DNA of 64,000 nucleotides from Luteolibacter sp. SL250. GTDB taxonomy: Bacteria > Verrucomicrobiota > Verrucomicrobiia > Verrucomicrobiales > Akkermansiaceae. Positions within the stretch are counted from its first letter, which is position 1. The number at the start of each line of letters is the position of its first letter. The stretch is from NCBI RefSeq assembly GCF_026625605.1, contig NZ_CP113054.1:3038001-3102000 (forward strand), read 5' to 3'. Below, one piece after another: positions 28,959 through 36,847 of the stretch. The notes under the pieces are model-generated. The model searched no databases. It saw only the letters and a program-made list of their open reading frames with translations, and was not told where the DNA came from. The position numbers were made by a program, and so were the translations under genes.

Positions 28959-30167
28959 ATGCACCACTCCATGAAAGACAAAGTCGCACTGCTGCTGCTC
29001 GCCACGCCCCTCCTCCACGCAGGAACACCCGCATCACCGCCGGTGGAAACCGTGAAGGAGGAACCCTGGATCAAACCCCTGGTCGATATCCGCGCCCGCT
29101 ATGAATTCGGCGACACGGATGGCCTCGAACCCTCCCACGCATTCACCATTCGTGAACGCGTCGGTTTCAAAACCAAAGCCTTCGCCGGGTTCAGCGCCCT
29201 CATCGAGGGTGAGTTCACCCAGGCCATCGTGGATGACTACACCAGCGGCGATGCGGGGGCTGATCCCATCACACCCGGCAACACCGTCATCAGCGACCCG
29301 GAATCCAACGAACTCAACCAGGCGTATCTCCAGTATGCCCAGTTCGAAACCACCGTCCGCCTCGGGCGCCAGAGGATCATCTATGACAACGCCGCGTTCA
29401 TCGGCAATGTCGGCTGGAGGCAGAATGAACAGACCTTCGACGCGCTGTCCGTCACCAGCACCTGGCTCGACGGCCTGACTTTCAACTACGCCTACGCCAA
29501 CCGGGTGAACCGCATTTTCGGATCCGAGGCCATCGGCACGAACCAGGATGTCACCGGGGAGATCCACATGCTCAACCTGTCCTACACCGGCATCAAGGGA
29601 GTCACGCTTGGAGCCTATGGATATTTCATGGACTTCGATGCGCCCGACGGCTGGGACAATGATACCTTTGGTTTCACCGCGAAGGGAACGCTCGCAGGCC
29701 TGCTCCTCTACGGTGAGTTCGCCTGGCAGAACGAGGCCGGAGCCGCCAATGACGACGACGCGCTCTACGCCCACATCACCGCGACCAAGACCTTCGGCAA
29801 GCAATCCGTGACCCTCGGCATGGAGCATCTGGGAGCCGGTTTCCAGACTCCGCTGGCCACCGTCCACGCCTTCAACGGCTTTGCGGATGTCTTCATCGGC
29901 CAACGGATCGGCGGGACATTGCCTGGCCTCACGGATATCTATGTTTCCCATACCACCCCCATCTTCTGGGGTGTGAAATGGACGAACACCCTCCACGCTT
30001 ACGGAGACAACGAGGTGTCCACCGCCCTCGGCTGGGAGTACAACTCCGTGCTGGCGAGGAAGTTCAACGACAACTTCAGCGCAATCATCGAAATCTCACA
30101 CTTCGAAAGCGAAAGTGCGCTCCCTACCACGACCCGGGCCTCGCTCGGCGTGACTTACACATTCTGA
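28959..30167 (+). CDS. Outer-membrane porin (alginate-export-like beta-barrel)
   Basis: A 402-residue beta-barrel with signal peptide (MKDKVALLLLATPLLHAG; the start could also be the ATG at 28971). Alternating strands rich in aromatics and the C-terminal phenylalanine (SLGVTYTF) are typical of porins. The segment YLQYAQFETTVRLGRQRIIY followed by NVGWRQNEQTFDA resembles the alginate-export/OprB-like barrel family. It sits at the left edge of the nitrate genes, upstream of the LysR gene and convergent with it, so it could admit nitrate or nitrite to the periplasm. That role is inferred from position only. Confidence 0.75.
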   Translation: MHHSMKDKVALLLLATPLLHAGTPASPPVETVKEEPWIKPLVDIRARYEFGDTDGLEPSHAFTIRERVGFKTKAFAGFSALIEGEFTQAIVDDYTSGDAGADPITPGNTVISDPESNELNQAYLQYAQFETTVRLGRQRIIYDNAAFIGNVGWRQNEQTFDALSVTSTWLDGLTFNYAYANRVNRIFGSEAIGTNQDVTGEIHMLNLSYTGIKGVTLGAYGYFMDFDAPDGWDNDTFGFTAKGTLAGLLLYGEFAWQNEAGAANDDDALYAHITATKTFGKQSVTLGMEHLGAGFQTPLATVHAFNGFADVFIGQRIGGTLPGLTDIYVSHTTPIFWGVKWTNTLHAYGDNEVSTALGWEYNSVLARKFNDNFSAIIEISHFESESALPTTTRASLGVTYTF

Positions 30168-30202
30168 TCGGATAAACTGGTAATTGGCTGACTCAATTGG
30201 GG

Positions 30203-30232
30203 GAGCAGGGTGCGTTCATTCGCACCCTGCTC
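30203..30232. terminator. Bidirectional hairpin between porin and LysR genes
   Basis: GAGCAGGGTGCG (30203-30214) and CGCACCCTGCTC (30221-30232) form a perfect 12-bp stem with a 6-nt loop, 35 bases after the porin stop and 20 beyond the LysR stop on the other strand. No long U-tract, but the placement between convergent genes supports termination. Confidence 0.65.
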
Positions 30233-30252
30233 ATCGCCGTTTCCGGAATCCC

Positions 30253-31173
30253 TTATTTGGAAAGATTCGTGTGCATGGCGGCGAACGCCATTTCACACAG
30301 ACCGATGAATGCCTCCTCGACCAGGCTTGGCTCCCGGTTGGAGGAGTGGAACACCCCCCATTCCCGCTCGATCCCCGGCTCGGGAATCTCCACCGCGCGC
30401 AAGGTTCCGTCCTCGATCTCACGGGCTGCGATCCATGGAGCGACGATGCCGACACCGACACCGAGCCGTGCCATCTCCTTGATGGCTGCCATGTCGCCCA
30501 GCACCAGCGGCTTCTTTCCCCGCCCACCTTTTTTCTCAAACCATTCCTCAATCAACCGGTGCGTCTCCGTGGCCTTCGCGTAGATGATGAACTGTTGTTC
30601 CGTCAGGGTTGCCAGCACCGCGTTGGTGTCATTCACCCACGGGTGGAACGGGGAAACCACGAACGCCAGGCGGTCCGTGAACATGTGGCGGTAGCCATCA
30701 TCACTCCGTCCACGGGGCTTCAGGCCGATGACAAGATCAAGTTCCACGTCGGACAGGCGGTCCAGCAGGACGGTGGTGTCCCCCGCTTCGATCACCGGCT
30801 CGCAACGGGGAAAGCAGTCGCGGAATTCACGGAGAACACTGGGCACGAGGAAGGTGCAGAGACTGTGCGGCGCGCCGATCCGGATGCGGGTCTGCCCCCA
30901 TTTCCGCAAACCGTCCAGGTCGCGGCTCGCCTGGTCGAGTTCAAAGATCACCCGCTTGCAGCGCTTCAGGAGCAACTCACCTTCCACAGTCAGGGCAACG
31001 CGCTTTCCGCTGCGGTCCAGCAGCTTGCACATGAGCTGTTCCTCCAGTGTCCTCAGCGAGTGGCTGACGGCTGACTGCGTCACGAAGAGCCTCCTCGCCG
31101 CAAGGGTGAAACTCCCTTCCTCAACCACCGCCACGAAGGCCCTCAACTGTCGCAGATCCGGAACCCAGTCCAT
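30253..31173 (-). CDS. LysR-family transcriptional regulator
   Basis: A 306-residue LysR-type regulator. The winged helix-turn-helix is at residues about 6-65 (LRQLRAFVAVVEEGSFTLAA, RRLFVTQSAVSHSLRTLEEQ), followed by the linker and effector-binding domain (IRIGAPHSLCTFLVPSVLRE ... MARLGVGVGIVAPWIA). It diverges from the NasS-like/narK genes over a 97-base region. An ATGAATCGGACTCAT dyad with a T-N11-A spacing, the LysR box, lies 8 bases upstream of its own start, and a near-copy lies before narK. It is probably the local regulator of nitrate uptake and possibly autoregulated, sensing a nitrogen or sulfur metabolite. Confidence 0.85.
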   Translation of the reverse strand: MDWVPDLRQLRAFVAVVEEGSFTLAARRLFVTQSAVSHSLRTLEEQLMCKLLDRSGKRVALTVEGELLLKRCKRVIFELDQASRDLDGLRKWGQTRIRIGAPHSLCTFLVPSVLREFRDCFPRCEPVIEAGDTTVLLDRLSDVELDLVIGLKPRGRSDDGYRHMFTDRLAFVVSPFHPWVNDTNAVLATLTEQQFIIYAKATETHRLIEEWFEKKGGRGKKPLVLGDMAAIKEMARLGVGVGIVAPWIAAREIEDGTLRAVEIPEPGIEREWGVFHSSNREPSLVEEAFIGLCEMAFAAMHTNLSK

Positions 31174-31180
31174 AAAGTCA

Positions 31181-31195
31181 ATGAATCGGACTCAT
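31181..31195. promoter_or_regulatory. Candidate LysR box between LysR and NasS-like genes
   Basis: ATGAATCGGACTCAT is an imperfect 7-1-7 dyad with T-N11-A spacing. A 14-of-15 copy is at 32318-32332, and a wider dyad with the same half-site is at 35343-35361. Confidence 0.5.
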
Positions 31196-31226
31196 CGCGA
31201 GTCCCCGGGCAAATCAGCAGCGCTTA

Positions 31227-31248
31227 TGCCAAATCGCGGAAATTGGCA
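31227..31248 (+). promoter_or_regulatory. TGCCAA ... TTGGCA dyad upstream of the NasS-like gene
   Basis: Arms TGCCAA (31227-31232) and TTGGCA (31243-31248) flank a core containing CGCGGAAA. The related stretch at 32365-32383 upstream of narK has TGCCAA, CGCGGAAA and TTGG in the same order, so the two promoters share a larger block. Confidence 0.45.
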
Positions 31249-31258
31249 CTGATTCCGC
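31244..31258 (+). promoter_or_regulatory. Candidate sigma-54 type promoter of the NasS-like gene
   Basis: TGGCACTGATTCCGC has an intact TGGCAC -24 half and GC at the correct -12 spacing. A start about 12 bases on would fall almost at the ATG at 31271, giving an extremely short leader, which argues for caution. No sigma-54 activator lies in the window. Confidence 0.3.
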
Positions 31259-31270
31259 TTATCCACCGAT

Positions 31271-32317
31271 ATGAACTCCGCCACACGGCAATTCACGCCC
31301 CGCACCAACGCCATCCGGCTGGGTTATGTCCCTCTGAGCGACTGCGCCCCGATTGCCGTGGCAAAGGAAACGGGGATCTTCGAGCGCAACGGACTGAATG
31401 TCCAGTTGTCCCGTGAACTCGGCTGGGCATCCGTCCGCGACAAGATCTTCTACGGCAACCTCGATGCCTCCCAGTCCATCGCCGGACTAGCGTTCGCGCT
31501 GGGCCTGGGTTTCTCCAGCCTCAAGTGCGAGGTCGCCGTGCCAATGATCCTCAATCTCCACGGCAACGCCATCACGCTTTCCCGGGATCTGCCACCGGAC
31601 ATCATCGGCCACGGCGAGGGTCTGCGTCCCTATATCACGCACTCGTGGAAGAAAAATCGGCCGCTGACCCTGGCAGCCACCCACCGGTGCTCGTCCCACC
31701 ACATCCTGCTCCAAAGCTGGCTGAAGCGCCACGGCATCAATCCGAACGAAGACGCCGAGATCATCTTCCTCCCCCCGTCGCTGATGCCACGCCAGCTCAA
31801 GGCCGGCCACATCGACGGTTATTGCGTGGGCGAGCCATGGAACTCCGAATCGATCCTCTCCGGCATCGGCTGGTCCCCGGCCACTTCCTCCGAACTGTCC
31901 CACGGACATCCGGAAAAGGTGCTGCTTCTTTCCGGAAACTTCCTCCGGGAAAACCATGATGAATCCCTCCTTCTGGTGAGCTCACTGCTGGAGGCATGCT
32001 CGCTGTGCCAGGATCCCTATTTCCGCCCGGAACTGATCCGCATCCTTGCCCAGAAGAACTACACGGGCGCCTCACCCCAAGTGCTGGAAAACAGCCTTTG
32101 CGGTAACTTCGATTCGGGCATCGGCACCTCCGCAACGAATTCATTCCACCTTTTCTCCGGGGACAGCGTCAACTGCCCCACCGTGGACAAAGCGTCATGG
32201 ATCCTCGCCGGCCTGCGAGCCACCGGCGCCTTTTCCGAAGGGACCACCGGATCCATTTCGCGCATCTACCGGGAAGACCTCTATCACGCCGCGGCCTTGC
32301 TTCCCAGGTCGGCATGA
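31271..32317 (+). CDS. NrtA/NasS-like nitrate-binding protein without signal peptide
   Basis: A 348-residue member of the NrtA/CmpA solute-binding family: IRLGYVPLSDCAPIAVAKET, GIFERNGLNVQLSRELGWAS, LKAGHIDGYCVGEPWNSESI. The motif VGEPWN is shared with the exported NrtA at 35489. It has no signal peptide or lipobox: the N-terminus is MNSATRQFTPRTNA, leading straight into the first strand. That is the hallmark of NasS, the cytoplasmic nitrate/nitrite sensor that in Paracoccus and Azotobacter works through the antiterminator NasT. No NasT (ANTAR protein) is in the window, so the partner here may differ. It starts the unit leading into narK. Confidence 0.8.
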   Translation: MNSATRQFTPRTNAIRLGYVPLSDCAPIAVAKETGIFERNGLNVQLSRELGWASVRDKIFYGNLDASQSIAGLAFALGLGFSSLKCEVAVPMILNLHGNAITLSRDLPPDIIGHGEGLRPYITHSWKKNRPLTLAATHRCSSHHILLQSWLKRHGINPNEDAEIIFLPPSLMPRQLKAGHIDGYCVGEPWNSESILSGIGWSPATSSELSHGHPEKVLLLSGNFLRENHDESLLLVSSLLEACSLCQDPYFRPELIRILAQKNYTGASPQVLENSLCGNFDSGIGTSATNSFHLFSGDSVNCPTVDKASWILAGLRATGAFSEGTTGSISRIYREDLYHAAALLPRSA

Positions 32318-32332
32318 ATGAACCGGACTCAT
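32318..32332 (+). promoter_or_regulatory. Candidate LysR box upstream of narK
   Basis: ATGAACCGGACTCAT starts on the base after the NasS-like stop codon, about 90 bases before the narK start. It differs from the site at 31181-31195 by one base and keeps the T-N11-A spacing. Confidence 0.5.
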
Positions 32333-32380
32333 GGAACCCATGATGCGGAAATGAGCCTGGCGCATGCCAACGCGGAAAAT

Positions 32381-32395
32381 TGGTCCGTCCTTTGC
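32381..32395 (+). promoter_or_regulatory. Candidate sigma-54 type promoter of narK
   Basis: TGGTCCGTCCTTTGC keeps GG-N10-GC with a perfect -12 half (TTGC) and five of seven bases of the -24 half. It lies 21 bases before the narK start at 32416 and directly follows the CGCGGAAA/TTGG block shared with the NasS-like promoter. Confidence 0.35.
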
Positions 32396-32415
32396 TGGAA
32401 CGAATGGCAGCACCA

Positions 32416-33621
32416 ATGAAACTCAGCGATCTGAAATCTTCCGGGCACTGGCCGACCCTGCTCACGGCATTCCTCTACTTCGATTTCTCCTTCATGGTCT
32501 GGACGCTCCTCGGCGCCCTCGGACCACAAATCGCGGAAACCCTCGGGCTCACCGCAGGCCAGAAAGGGATGATGGTCGCAGTTCCCATCCTCGGCGGCGC
32601 GGTCCTCCGTCTTGCCCTCGGACTTCTGGTGGACCGCATCGGAGCGAAAACCACCGGCATCATCGCCCAGATCGTGGTGATGGCAGCCCTCACCGGAGGC
32701 TGGATCTTCGGACTGAAAAACTTCGAGGCCACGCTGGTGTTCGGATTTGTGCTCGGTGTAGCTGGTGCTTCGTTCGCCGTGGCACTGCCACAGGCGGGGC
32801 GTTGGTATCCACCGAACATGCAGGGGGTGGTTCTCGGCCTGGCGGGTGCGGGAAATGTCGGCGTGGTGCTGGACAGTCTCATCGCCCCACGGCTGGCGTC
32901 TGTCTACGGCTGGCAGGCGGTGTTCGGTTTCGCGCTCATCCCTGCGGTCATCACTTTCGCGGTCTATGCATTCTTCTCAAAGGACGCACCCGGTGCCGTG
33001 GTGAAGAAAAAGCTGTCGGACTACGTCCGGCTCCTGAAGGAAAAGGACGCCCACTGGTTCTGTTTCTACTACACGGTTTCCTTCGGTGGTTTCGTCGGAC
33101 TGGCCAGCTACTACAACCTCTACTTCCGTTCCGAGTTTGGTCTGTCCGCTGTCCACGCCGGTGACTTCGCGGCGGCCTGCACCTTCGTCGGCGCCATCGC
33201 CCGCCCCATTGGCGGAGCAATCTCCGACCGCATCGGCGGCATCCGCTCCATGATCGTTCTCTACTGTGTGGCAGGCGGACTCCTGCTGGTGGGCGCCGGC
33301 ATCCATTCCTTCTGGACGAACCTGATCATCTTCCTGGGTGTCAGCGCGGCGCTAGGCATGTGCAACGGCTCCATCTTCCAGCTCCTGCCACAACGCTTCG
33401 GCAAGGATATGGGCGTGATGACCGGACTGGTCGGATGCGGTGGCGGCATCGGTGGTTTCTACCTCGCCAGCTCACTCGGACTTTCCAAGCAGGCCTTCGG
33501 ATCCTGCTCGATCGGGTTCGTTGCATTCTCCGTCCTCTGCTTCGTGGCGGTCACCGGGCTGATCTTGGTGAAGACCCGCTGGCGCACCACCTGGGGAACG
33601 TTGACCGACGCCCGGATCTGA
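32416..33621 (+). CDS. narK: Nitrate/nitrite transporter, MFS (NarK/NasA type)
   Basis: A 401-residue, 12-segment major facilitator protein. Nitrate-transporter features are present: FSFMVWTLLGALGPQI in helix 1, the MFS loop GLLVDRIGAKTTG, and the Gly-rich nitrate signatures GLAGAGNVGVVLDSLIAPRL and GLVGCGGGIGGFYLASSLG, the NNP-family motifs in helices 5 and 11. The start MKLSDLKSSGHWPTLL is preferred; an ATG at 32404 adds four residues. It would carry nitrate in and/or nitrite out across the inner membrane. The PP2C-kinase gene follows 28 bases after its stop. Confidence 0.9.
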   Translation: MKLSDLKSSGHWPTLLTAFLYFDFSFMVWTLLGALGPQIAETLGLTAGQKGMMVAVPILGGAVLRLALGLLVDRIGAKTTGIIAQIVVMAALTGGWIFGLKNFEATLVFGFVLGVAGASFAVALPQAGRWYPPNMQGVVLGLAGAGNVGVVLDSLIAPRLASVYGWQAVFGFALIPAVITFAVYAFFSKDAPGAVVKKKLSDYVRLLKEKDAHWFCFYYTVSFGGFVGLASYYNLYFRSEFGLSAVHAGDFAAACTFVGAIARPIGGAISDRIGGIRSMIVLYCVAGGLLLVGAGIHSFWTNLIIFLGVSAALGMCNGSIFQLLPQRFGKDMGVMTGLVGCGGGIGGFYLASSLGLSKQAFGSCSIGFVAFSVLCFVAVTGLILVKTRWRTTWGTLTDARI

Positions 33622-33649
33622 ACTTCACTGGCACCATCCACGCCACCAC

Positions 33650-35281
33650 TTGAAGATCCGCCACAGCTCGCACGCCCTGCCCCGGGACGAAGGGCATCCC
33701 TCATCGGATGCCGTCGCCGTCACGGAGTGGGGCGAAGGCTTTCTGACTGCCCTCGCTGACGGAGCGGGCACGGATCCCGCCGCCAGGGATGCCGCGAAAA
33801 AGGCGGTTTCCATGGTGTCCGCCCACTACCGGACGCACCCTCTGGTATGGACACCCGGCAAGGCGCTTCGGGAAACCGTGCGGTTGATCAACCGCACGCT
33901 CTGGAATGAATCCCACGCACGATTCGACCGGCCAGAAATGGTCTGCACGCTGGTGGTTGCCCTCTATGACCAGGGCTTCCTCACCTGCCTTGGCATCGGG
34001 GACTCCCGCATTTATCTTCTGCGGGATGGTGTCATCACGCAGCTCACCACGGACGATATCGAGCCGGGCGCCCCGCTGCGGCTGACCCGTGCGCTTGGCG
34101 CGGTGGAAACCCTGAACCCGACCACCACGAAGTTGAATCTGCAGGAAGGGGACTCCCTCCTGCTTTGCTCCGACGGCATCCACCACCATCTCAATGACGC
34201 GGAAATCTCCGCCGCCATCATGAGCCATGGCTCCGCCCGCCTGCTGGCGAAGCAAGCCAACGAAGAATCCCCCGACGAATCCCGTGACGACTGCGCGGCC
34301 ATCCACCTGGTCGTTGATTCGCTCGGCTGGACGGCACGCCGGGAGGACCAGCAACTTCCCATACCCGACCAACTCGCCACCGGGCAGAAGCACGACGGAT
34401 GGACCCTCACCCGCTCCTTCGGAGCAAACGACCGCTGCTGGCTGGCCGAACGCGAAGGATGCCGGCAGGTGATGAAGTTCGCCCCTCGTGAAGGGAATGA
34501 TGACCTGCAGATCAAACAGGCCTTTCTGAAGGAGACCTGGAACGCCATCCGTTTCGCGGCGGACACCCCATTTGTGAAAGCATGGGAAAACCCCACCCGC
34601 ACCTCCCTCTATTACATCATGGAGTTCGTGGATGCACCCGGCCTGGAGTCCCTGCTGAGGCAGAGGAGGCTCCAGGTGGATGAGGCGGTGCAGCTCGGCC
34701 GCTTCCTTGCGGAGTCCTCCATCCTCCTGCTCCGGCAGGATCTTGTCCACGGGGACATCAAGCCGGAGAACATCCTCATTGGATCCGCCTATGATTCGGT
34801 GTTCTTCAAGCTGATCGACCTCGGATCAAGCTGTGAGATCTTTTCCCGCACCTCGCGGGCGGGCACCGCCACCTATCTGGCGCCGGAGCGTTTCAGCAAT
34901 GCCCCTGTGACAGAACGGACGGAAGTATTCTCCATCGGCGTGACCCTTTACCAGGCCCTCACCGGGCAACTTCCTTTCGGTGCCATCGAGCGCTTCCAAA
35001 CCCCTGCATTCCGCGAGCCGAAGCCTCCATCATCCCTGAACCCGATGATCCCCCCGTGGCTGGATGCCGTCATCCTCCGCGCATGTTCCATCCGCGCGGA
35101 ACGCAGACACCAGCATTTCAGCGAACTGGCGTTCGAGCTTGCGAACCCGGGAAAAGTCCGTCCATGGCACGCCGCCGACACCGCCCTTTTCCACCGACAC
35201 CCGGTGCTTTTCTGGAAGGTTTCCGCCATCTTGCTTGTGGCGCTTTCATTGTTCCTCGCATACCAGCTCTTGTCCTCCTGA
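33650..35281 (+). CDS. Bifunctional PP2C phosphatase / protein kinase with C-terminal membrane anchor
   Basis: A 543-residue fusion starting at TTG. Residues about 1-225 are a PP2C phosphatase: ADGAG, ETVRLINRTLWN, CLGIGDSRIYLLRDG, LCSDGIHHHL and SRDDCAAIH supply the metal Asp residues. Residues about 250-510 are a eukaryotic-type kinase: Lys276 in QVMKFA, HGDIKPEN with the catalytic Asp at 369, DLG (390-392) in place of DFG, and GTATYLAPERF. A single membrane segment closes the protein (VSAILLVALSLFLAYQLL). Fusions of this kind are known beside nitrate transport genes. It could phosphorylate and dephosphorylate the NarK or Nrt proteins; no target is shown by sequence. It has no RHGDVKP-type arginine before the catalytic Asp. 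Confidence 0.85.
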   Translation: MKIRHSSHALPRDEGHPSSDAVAVTEWGEGFLTALADGAGTDPAARDAAKKAVSMVSAHYRTHPLVWTPGKALRETVRLINRTLWNESHARFDRPEMVCTLVVALYDQGFLTCLGIGDSRIYLLRDGVITQLTTDDIEPGAPLRLTRALGAVETLNPTTTKLNLQEGDSLLLCSDGIHHHLNDAEISAAIMSHGSARLLAKQANEESPDESRDDCAAIHLVVDSLGWTARREDQQLPIPDQLATGQKHDGWTLTRSFGANDRCWLAEREGCRQVMKFAPREGNDDLQIKQAFLKETWNAIRFAADTPFVKAWENPTRTSLYYIMEFVDAPGLESLLRQRRLQVDEAVQLGRFLAESSILLLRQDLVHGDIKPENILIGSAYDSVFFKLIDLGSSCEIFSRTSRAGTATYLAPERFSNAPVTERTEVFSIGVTLYQALTGQLPFGAIERFQTPAFREPKPPSSLNPMIPPWLDAVILRACSIRAERRHQHFSELAFELANPGKVRPWHAADTALFHRHPVLFWKVSAILLVALSLFLAYQLLSS

Positions 35282-35342
35282 GCCGGATTCAGGGCATTTT
35301 CCGCGATTCATGAGGGAAATGCATATCCGGCACCCGGGCGAA

Positions 35343-35361
35343 ATGAATCCCATCGATTCAT
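35343..35361 (+). promoter_or_regulatory. Perfect ATGAATC / GATTCAT dyad upstream of nrtA
   Basis: Arms at 35343-35349 and 35355-35361 around five bases, in the 207-base gap before nrtA. The half-site is the same as in the candidate LysR boxes at 31181 and 32318, but the spacing is four bases wider, so binding by the same protein is uncertain. Confidence 0.4.
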
Positions 35362-35436
35362 GGCTGATTTCCATGAGGTGACTTCAGCAAATCCATGAAA
35401 ACGCCGCTCATGCATTCATGGCACAAGTTGGCACGC

Positions 35437-35451
35437 TGGCCCTCCACGCGC
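35437..35451 (+). promoter_or_regulatory. Weak GG-N10-GC element before nrtA
   Basis: TGGCCCTCCACGCGC has the spacing of a -24/-12 promoter but poor matches elsewhere. A perfect -24 half TGGCACG just upstream (35429-35435) lacks its -12 partner. Listed only because the other island promoters show similar elements. Confidence 0.2.
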
Positions 35452-35488
35452 TTTATCAGATCAGGACGCCCACACGTCCTGACAAACC

Positions 35489-36775
35489 ATGAATCCAATC
35501 CGCCCTTACTCACGCCGCGACTTCCTCGCCAGTTCCGCGAAGACCACCGCCCTCGGACTCCTTGCCTCCGGTCTCCCGTCCGGATGGGCGGGTGCCCAGA
35601 CCACCAGCGATGCCCCGGAATCCCCCGATGTGAACTTCGGCATCATCGCCCTCACCGACTGTTCGCCCATCGTCATCGCCCATGAAAAGGGCATCTTCGC
35701 GAAGTACGGCATCCGCAGTAAAGTGACGAAAGGCGCGAGCTGGGCCGCCATCCGCGACTCCCTGGCAAACGGGGACATCCAGGCGACCCACATGCTCATC
35801 GGCATGCCGATCGCCTCCACGATGGGCCTCGGTGGTGCGCCGAAAAAGCCGATGGTCATCCCATGGCTGCTCAACCGCAACGGCCAGTCCATCAGCCTCG
35901 CCAACTCCCTGAAAGGAAAAGTCGCCGCGGACCCCAAGGCACTGAAGCCCTTTGTGGACAAGGCGAAGGCCAACGGCCATCCGATGACCTTCGCCATGAC
36001 CTTCCCGCCGGGCACCCACGCCATCTGGATCCGCTACTGGCTGGCGGCAGGAGGCATCAACCCCGGCGATGCCGGTGGAGCGGGGGCGGACATCTCCCTC
36101 ATCACCATCCCGCCGCCGCAGATGGTGGCCAACATGAAGGTCGGCAAGATGGACGGCTTCTGCGTCGGTGAGCCATGGAATGCGAAAACCATCACGGATG
36201 ACATCGGCTTCACCGCCATCAACACCCAGCAAATCTGGAAAGACCACCCTGAGAAAGTCTGCGCTTTCACGGAGGAGTTCGCGGAAAAGAATCCCAAAAC
36301 CGTGAAGGCCGTCCTCAAGGCGCTGCACGAAGCGTCCGTCTGGCTCGACAAGATGGACAACCGGGTGGAACAGGCGAAGATCGTCAGCGCCCCCACTTAC
36401 ATCAACTGCCCGCCGGAACAGATCCTCCAGCGCCTGCAGGGCAAGTATGACATGGGCGACGGACGGAAGTTCCGGGATCCGGACTACATGATCTTCAGTG
36501 ACCGGAACTGCAACTACCCGCAGCCGAAGTATGCCAAGTGGTGGCTCACGCAGCTCCGCCGCTGGGGCTTCACCGATGGCGCTCCGGACTATGAGGCGGT
36601 GGCCAAACAGGTCATGCGGACGGACATCTATGAGGAAGCCATGAAGGAGATCGGCTACTCCCACGGCGGACTCAACAACGACGCCGAGACCCTCTTCGAC
36701 GGCAGCAAGTTCGATCCGGCCGGTGACCTGGACGCCTACGCCAAATCCTTCTCCGTCTCCACCCTGAAAGGCTGA
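35489..36775 (+). CDS. nrtA: Nitrate ABC transporter substrate-binding protein with Tat signal
   Basis: A 428-residue NrtA/CmpA-family protein. The leader has a twin-arginine motif (YSRRDFLASSAKTTALGLLA, then SGWAGAQ), so it should be exported folded by Tat rather than as the lipoprotein common in cyanobacteria. Binding-protein signatures follow: NFGIIALTDCSPIVIAHEKG, IFAKYGIRSKVTKGASWAAI, FAMTFPPGTHAIWIRYWLAA and KMDGFCVGEPWNAK. It leads the operon nrtA-nrtB-ATPase-ATPase-nirA and captures nitrate or nitrite in the periplasm. Its signal-less relative lies 4 kb upstream. Confidence 0.92.
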   Translation: MNPIRPYSRRDFLASSAKTTALGLLASGLPSGWAGAQTTSDAPESPDVNFGIIALTDCSPIVIAHEKGIFAKYGIRSKVTKGASWAAIRDSLANGDIQATHMLIGMPIASTMGLGGAPKKPMVIPWLLNRNGQSISLANSLKGKVAADPKALKPFVDKAKANGHPMTFAMTFPPGTHAIWIRYWLAAGGINPGDAGGAGADISLITIPPPQMVANMKVGKMDGFCVGEPWNAKTITDDIGFTAINTQQIWKDHPEKVCAFTEEFAEKNPKTVKAVLKALHEASVWLDKMDNRVEQAKIVSAPTYINCPPEQILQRLQGKYDMGDGRKFRDPDYMIFSDRNCNYPQPKYAKWWLTQLRRWGFTDGAPDYEAVAKQVMRTDIYEEAMKEIGYSHGGLNNDAETLFDGSKFDPAGDLDAYAKSFSVSTLKG

Positions 36776-36847
36776 GCGGGACATCCCCGGGGGCGGGCAC
36801 TCCTGCCCCCGGCCAGCGTCCCGAGCCACTGATACCTCCATATTCCC

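Noticed and set aside
35282-35488. NasT-type two-hairpin antitermination leader before nrtA
   Set aside because: A dyad is present, but I could not see the paired hexaloop hairpins or a terminator; folding software would be needed.
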